Source: CAVORB01 sp963698495
Lineage (GTDB): Bacteria; Pseudomonadota; Gammaproteobacteria; Chromatiales; Chromatiaceae
Length of the DNA stretch: 64,000 nucleotides
Reading direction: 5' to 3'
NCBI GenBank assembly: GCA_963698495.1
Contig: CAVORB010000046.1
Location: forward strand, 62,001-126,000
Made by a program: the position numbers and the translations under genes
Notes under the pieces: generated by a model
The model's input: the letters and a program-made list of their open reading frames with translations, nothing else
The model's database searches: none
Told to the model about the DNA's origin: nothing
Part shown: positions 60,602 through 64,000 of the stretch, in pieces
Numbering within the stretch: position 1 is the first letter of the stretch
Layout: the number at the start of each line of letters is the position of its first letter

Positions 60602-61694
60602 TCAGTCCTCGACGCCCATCTCCTCCTGCACCGTCTTGACGATCCGCTTGTCGATGCTCAGCAGCTCGTCCCGGCGATCGGGGTAGTCAATCTGGCTGAG
60701 CAGGTAACGGATGGCGTTGATGCGGGCGCGCTTCTTGTCGTCGGACTTGATGATGATCCAAGGGCTGTCGGCGGTGGACGTGAAGAAGAACATGTCCTCC
60801 TTGGCCTTGGTGTAGTCGTCCCACTTGTCCTGGGACTCCTGGTCCACCGGGCTCAGCTTCCACTGCTTGAGCGGGTCGTGGGTGCGCTTGTTGAACCGCC
60901 GCGCCTGCTCTTTCTTGCTCACGGAGTAGTAGAACTTGACCAGCGTGATGCCCGAGCGGATCAGCATGCGCTCGAGCTCGGGCACGGAGCGCAGGAACTC
61001 CTTGACCTCGGCCCCGCTGCAGAAGCCCATGACCCGCTCCACCATCGCCCGGTTGTACCAGCTGCGGTCGAAGAAGGTGATCTCCCCGGCCGAAGGCAGG
61101 TTGGCGATGTAACGCTGGAAATACCACTGGGTACGCTCGCGGTCGCTCGGCTTGTCCAGGGCCACTACCCGCGCGCCGCGGGGATTCATGTGCTCGACGA
61201 AGCGCTTGATGGTTCCGCCCTTGCCACCCGCGTCGCGGCCCTCGTTGATCACCAGCAGCCGCAGCCCCTCTTCCTTGGCCCAGTTCTGCATCTTCAGCAG
61301 CTCCACGTGCAGGGGCATGATGAGATCGAGGTAGTCGGCGGCGCTGAGCTTGGTCAAAGGTTCGGCCAGGTCGTCCGGCTGCCCTTTGCGGTTGCTGGAC
61401 TTCTTTGCCTGCTTGAGCTTGTACTCCTCGGCGTCCTTACCGCTGGGCTTGATGACCGGCGCCGGGGCCTCGGCGACTGAGGCAGCCGCGTTCCTCGCCC
61501 TCTTGTCCGTCTGCGGCCGACTGGCCGTTGCCGCCGCCGCGCTTCGACTCCGCCGCCTCCGGCTCGGGGGTCTCGTCATCATCGGTGTCCATGTCGAGCG
61601 CCTCCTGCTCCAGCAATCCGTCATCACTGGTCGGGGTCTCGAGCTTCGCCGCCCCTCGGCGTGAGGTTCTGCGGGTTCGGGTCGTTGTCGTCAT
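60602..61694 (-). CDS. ppk2: PPK2 polyphosphate kinase with an apparent N-terminal frameshift
   Basis: The catalytic part is a PPK2: LLVINEGRDAGGKGGTIKRF (Walker A, split here), PRGARVVALDKPSDRERTQWYFQRY (in parts), FFDRSWYNRA (lid/Walker B) and NKRTHDPLKQWKLSPVD. It makes nucleoside triphosphates from polyphosphate, or the reverse. GGAGGAGAAAG precedes an ATG at 61694 (MTTTTRTRRTSRRG), but that frame reaches a stop near 61437; the PPK2 frame is one base ahead and itself opens at 61627. Deleting one base around 61530-61560 would join them. The catalytic domain is intact either way. Confidence 0.88.
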
Positions 61695-62059
61695 CTTTCT
61701 CCTCCACCTATTGGTATCGATGTTCCGGAAGGGACCGCGGCGGGAAGGCGTTCGTTCGACTTCCGCATTGGCAGCAACGTGAATGTTACGGTATTGTTAC
61801 CGAAGAATGATAAATTGGCGAACCGGATGATGCCGCGTGGCATTCGAAGGACAACGCCAGTGCTTCCCAGGGAACGAGAAGAACACCGGGGGGCACAATA
61901 CGCAGCCCTGATCGGCCGCACAACGCCGATTCAGCGCTGCCCCAGCCCTTGATTTTCGCGACTTGTCGGGGGCGGACCCAAGGGTCCGCTGTAATCCAGT
62001 TCGCGCGGACAGTCGTCTGCGAGCGCGAGCGCCACTGCGTCTGTGGAGTTTAACCGTCC
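61695..62059. other. Divergent control region between ppk2 and pit copy 2
   Basis: About 365 bases without a gene. A Pho-box-like element and an AT-rich stretch (GATAAATTGG) lie near its middle; the remainder is unremarkable. Confidence 0.5.
61783..61802 (-). promoter_or_regulatory. Candidate Pho box upstream of ppk2
   Basis: On the minus strand GTAACAATACCGTAACATT gives two GTAACA units exactly 11 bases apart. It lies about 90 bases upstream of the ppk2 start and points toward it, matching the pstS element in sequence and orientation. It could also act on pit copy 2. Confidence 0.65.
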
Positions 62060-63100
62060 TTGGACATCCTATCCGTACTCGTCGTCATCGCCGTGGCCGT
62101 GGTCCTGATCTTCGACTACACCAACGGCTTTCACGACGCATCCAACATCATCGCCACCCCCATCGCCTCGCGGGCCCTGACGCCTGTCCAGGCGGTGGTG
62201 ATCGTCGCCACCTTCGAGTTCCTCGGCCCCATGCTTGGCGGCACGGCGGTGGCGAACACCATCGGCAAGTTCGTCAACCTGGACGACATCGCGGCCATCC
62301 TCTCCGTCACCGTCATCCTGTGCGGACTGTCCGGGGCCATCTTCTGGAACCTCATCACCTGGTGGTTCGGCATCCCCTCCTCGTCGTCCCACGCCCTCGT
62401 CGGCGGTCTGGCCGGCGCGGTGCTCGTCGCCGTCGGCTCCGATCACGTGATCTGGGGCTTCTCCCAGCTCGCCCAGGGGCAGTTCACGGGTGTGACCAAG
62501 GTGCTGTTGGCCCTGATCATCTCGCCGATCATCGGCTTCTGGGCGGGCTTCCTGATCCACCGGCTGGTCTTCTTCCTCATGCGCGGGGCCAAGCCCGGCG
62601 TCAACAAGTTCTTCAAGCGCATCCAGATCTTCTCCTGCGCCGGCCTGGCCTTCGCCCACGGGGCCAACGACGCCCAGAAGAGCATGGGCATCATCACCCT
62701 GGTGCTCATCAACGGCGGCATCCTCACGGAGTTCGTGGTCCCCTTCTGGGTCATCCTGGCCTGCGCCACGGCCATCACCCTGGGCATCCTGTCCGGCGGC
62801 TGGCGCATCGTGCGCACGGTCGGTTTCGGCATCTTCAAGGTCCGCCCCATCCACGCCTTCGACGCCCAGCTGACCTCCGCATCCGTAATCTTCACCGCCT
62901 CGATGATCGGCGCACCGGTCTCCACCACCCACGTCGTCAGCTCCGCGCTGATGGGCATCGGCGCCTCAGAACGTCCCAAGGCCGTTCGGTGGGCGAAGGC
63001 GCGGGACATCATCAGCACCTGGGTCATCACCATCCCGGGCGCGGGCACCGTGTCGGTCCTGACCTATCTGGTCGTCAACGCCATTGTCGGCGTGAACTGA
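62060..63100 (+). CDS. pit: Pit-type inorganic phosphate permease (copy 2, short form)
   Basis: A 346-residue PiT-family transporter with FDYTNGFHDASNIIATPIASRAL (split) near the N-terminus, AHGANDAQKSMGIITLVL near 200 and the APVSTTHVVSSALMG motif. This is the shorter, low-affinity Pit subtype, clearly different from copy 1. Start is TTG. It is followed by a DUF47 gene after 52 bases, the reverse of the DUF47-pit order of copy 1. Confidence 0.93.
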   Translation: MDILSVLVVIAVAVVLIFDYTNGFHDASNIIATPIASRALTPVQAVVIVATFEFLGPMLGGTAVANTIGKFVNLDDIAAILSVTVILCGLSGAIFWNLITWWFGIPSSSSHALVGGLAGAVLVAVGSDHVIWGFSQLAQGQFTGVTKVLLALIISPIIGFWAGFLIHRLVFFLMRGAKPGVNKFFKRIQIFSCAGLAFAHGANDAQKSMGIITLVLINGGILTEFVVPFWVILACATAITLGILSGGWRIVRTVGFGIFKVRPIHAFDAQLTSASVIFTASMIGAPVSTTHVVSSALMGIGASERPKAVRWAKARDIISTWVITIPGAGTVSVLTYLVVNAIVGVN

Positions 63101-63152
63101 ATTTCACCGCGTTCTAGCTTCTTCTCATGCTGAATAACAGAGGATTACCCCT

Positions 63153-63851
63153 ATGAGCGGCAGCTCCAACTCAATTGTCACCAGGCTGGTCGATCGCGTG
63201 TTCCCCATCATGCCGGACTTTTACGGCTTGATCGGCGCCCAAGCCGAACAGGTCTGCCAGTCCATGGACGTGTTCGTCAAGTTCATGGAGACCGGGGACA
63301 TGGAGATCGGCAACGAGGTGCGGGCCAAGGAAAAGGAAGGCGATGAGCTGAAGGCCAGGCACATGGAGATTCTGAACCACGCCTTCGCGACCCCCATGGA
63401 CCGGGAGGACATCTACCGCGCCATCGTCACCATCGACGAGATCCTGAACTACGCCAAGACCACGGTGCGCGAGATCGAGGCCCTCGACATCAAGCCCGAC
63501 GAGCACATGGCTGAGATGGCCCGTCTGATGCGCGACGGCAGCAGGGAACTGCGCGACGGCTATAAGAAGCTCTCCGACAAGCCCATGCAGGCGGAGGAGA
63601 ACGCCGCGGCGGCGCGCAAGGCGGAGCGCAACACGGAGAAGGTCTACCGCGCCGCATTGGCCGACCTCTTCAGCGCCGATCATCTGGTCGAGGCCCTGAG
63701 GCAGAAAACCGAGAACGCCGAGGCCGACGCCATGTTGTACGTCATCGAGACCTTCAAGCGCCGGGAGGTGTACCGTCACCTCTCCAACGGCGCCGACCGC
63801 CTCGAGCACGCGGCCGGCGTGCTGCACGACATCGTCGTTCAGATCGCCTGA
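63153..63851 (+). CDS. DUF47 PhoU-like regulator paired with Pit (copy 2)
   Basis: A 232-residue, all-helical protein of the DUF47 family: IMPDFYGLIGAQAEQVCQSM, KEKEGDELKARHMEIL, NHAFATPMDREDIYRAIVTIDEILNYAKTTVREIE (in parts) and a C-terminal LSNGADRLEHAAGVLHDIV. It is thought to regulate the adjacent Pit. It is distantly related to copy 1 and to the PhoU domains of the NptA proteins. Confidence 0.9.
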   Translation: MSGSSNSIVTRLVDRVFPIMPDFYGLIGAQAEQVCQSMDVFVKFMETGDMEIGNEVRAKEKEGDELKARHMEILNHAFATPMDREDIYRAIVTIDEILNYAKTTVREIEALDIKPDEHMAEMARLMRDGSRELRDGYKKLSDKPMQAEENAAAARKAERNTEKVYRAALADLFSADHLVEALRQKTENAEADAMLYVIETFKRREVYRHLSNGADRLEHAAGVLHDIVVQIA

Positions 63852-63863
63852 CAAGGGTTATCC

Positions 63864-63890
63864 CGCCGGCCACCGATGGCCGGCGCCTTT
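63864..63890 (+). terminator. Hairpin terminator after pit-DUF47 copy 2
   Basis: A nine-base stem (CGCCGGCCA / TGGCCGGCG, loop CCGA) is followed by a short CCTTTGT run, so it is a weak to moderate terminator. Confidence 0.65.
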
Positions 63891-64000
63891 GTCCGCAAGA
63901 CGGCGGCTGCCCGGACGTCATGCTCCGGGCGGCACTCCCGCCCCGTGAGGCCGGCCGATTCCGCCGCCGCGACTCCCTGCGCTATCGCACCAGGCCCACG

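Overview
The window is high-GC DNA from a gammaproteobacterium, probably a chemolithoautotrophic sulfur oxidiser of the Chromatiales/Ectothiorhodospiraceae/Thiohalobacter type. That placement is inferred from a TsdA-like dihaem cytochrome beside a Crp/Fnr regulator, an octahaem HAO-like cytochrome, a rhodoquinone synthase (RquA), an Rnf complex and a 2-oxoacid:ferredoxin oxidoreductase. No rRNA, tRNA, CRISPR array, integrase or transposase gene is visible.

Layout. 1-5.5 kb: housekeeping membrane genes (exbB-like fragment, comEC, DUF2062, lolD, lolC/E). 5.5-8 kb: Crp/Fnr regulator, DUF2892 protein and TsdA-like dihaem cytochrome. 8.4-15 kb: a membrane-spanning SMC/RecN-like ATPase, a class II ribonucleotide reductase, and the octahaem HAO-like protein with a TPR partner and two FNR-type boxes upstream. 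15.3-19.5 kb and 35.1-37.8 kb: two tandem arrays with five CNNM/CorC-family Mg transporter paralogues.

Phosphate genes dominate 19.7-34.6 kb and 56.6-63.9 kb: pstS, a PhoU fused to a dead phosphatase-like domain, pstC, pstA, two pstB genes with complementary lesions, a 2-phosphoglycerate-kinase-like protein, two NptA-type Na/Pi carriers, two Pit permeases each paired with a DUF47 (PhoU-like) protein, PPK2, a coiled-coil protein with a histone-like tail, two universal stress proteins, and an FHA-like/PPP phosphatase with a P-loop partner. Pho-box-like 11-bp direct repeats lie before pstS, ppk2 and one usp gene, each pointing toward its gene.

40.2-56.6 kb is an anaerobic, low-potential electron-transfer locus: rquA, then korA-korB, an 845-class ferredoxin-tailed protein, rnfB, a 1535-residue PFOR-derived protein without recognisable thiamine or active-site motifs, rnfC-D-G-E-A and a small Cys-rich membrane protein, mostly with overlapping stop and start codons. 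KorAB looks catalytically complete. The two large proteins share a degenerate PFOR beta-like module and look like scaffolds or electron wires linking Kor to Rnf. This locus and the asymmetric PstB pair are the best candidates for undescribed systems.

A family of five ~150-bp dispersed repeats, each folding into about five consecutive hairpins with compensatory changes, lies between genes across the window in both orientations. Two genes (rnfE and ppk2) carry apparent one-base frameshifts that may be sequence errors.
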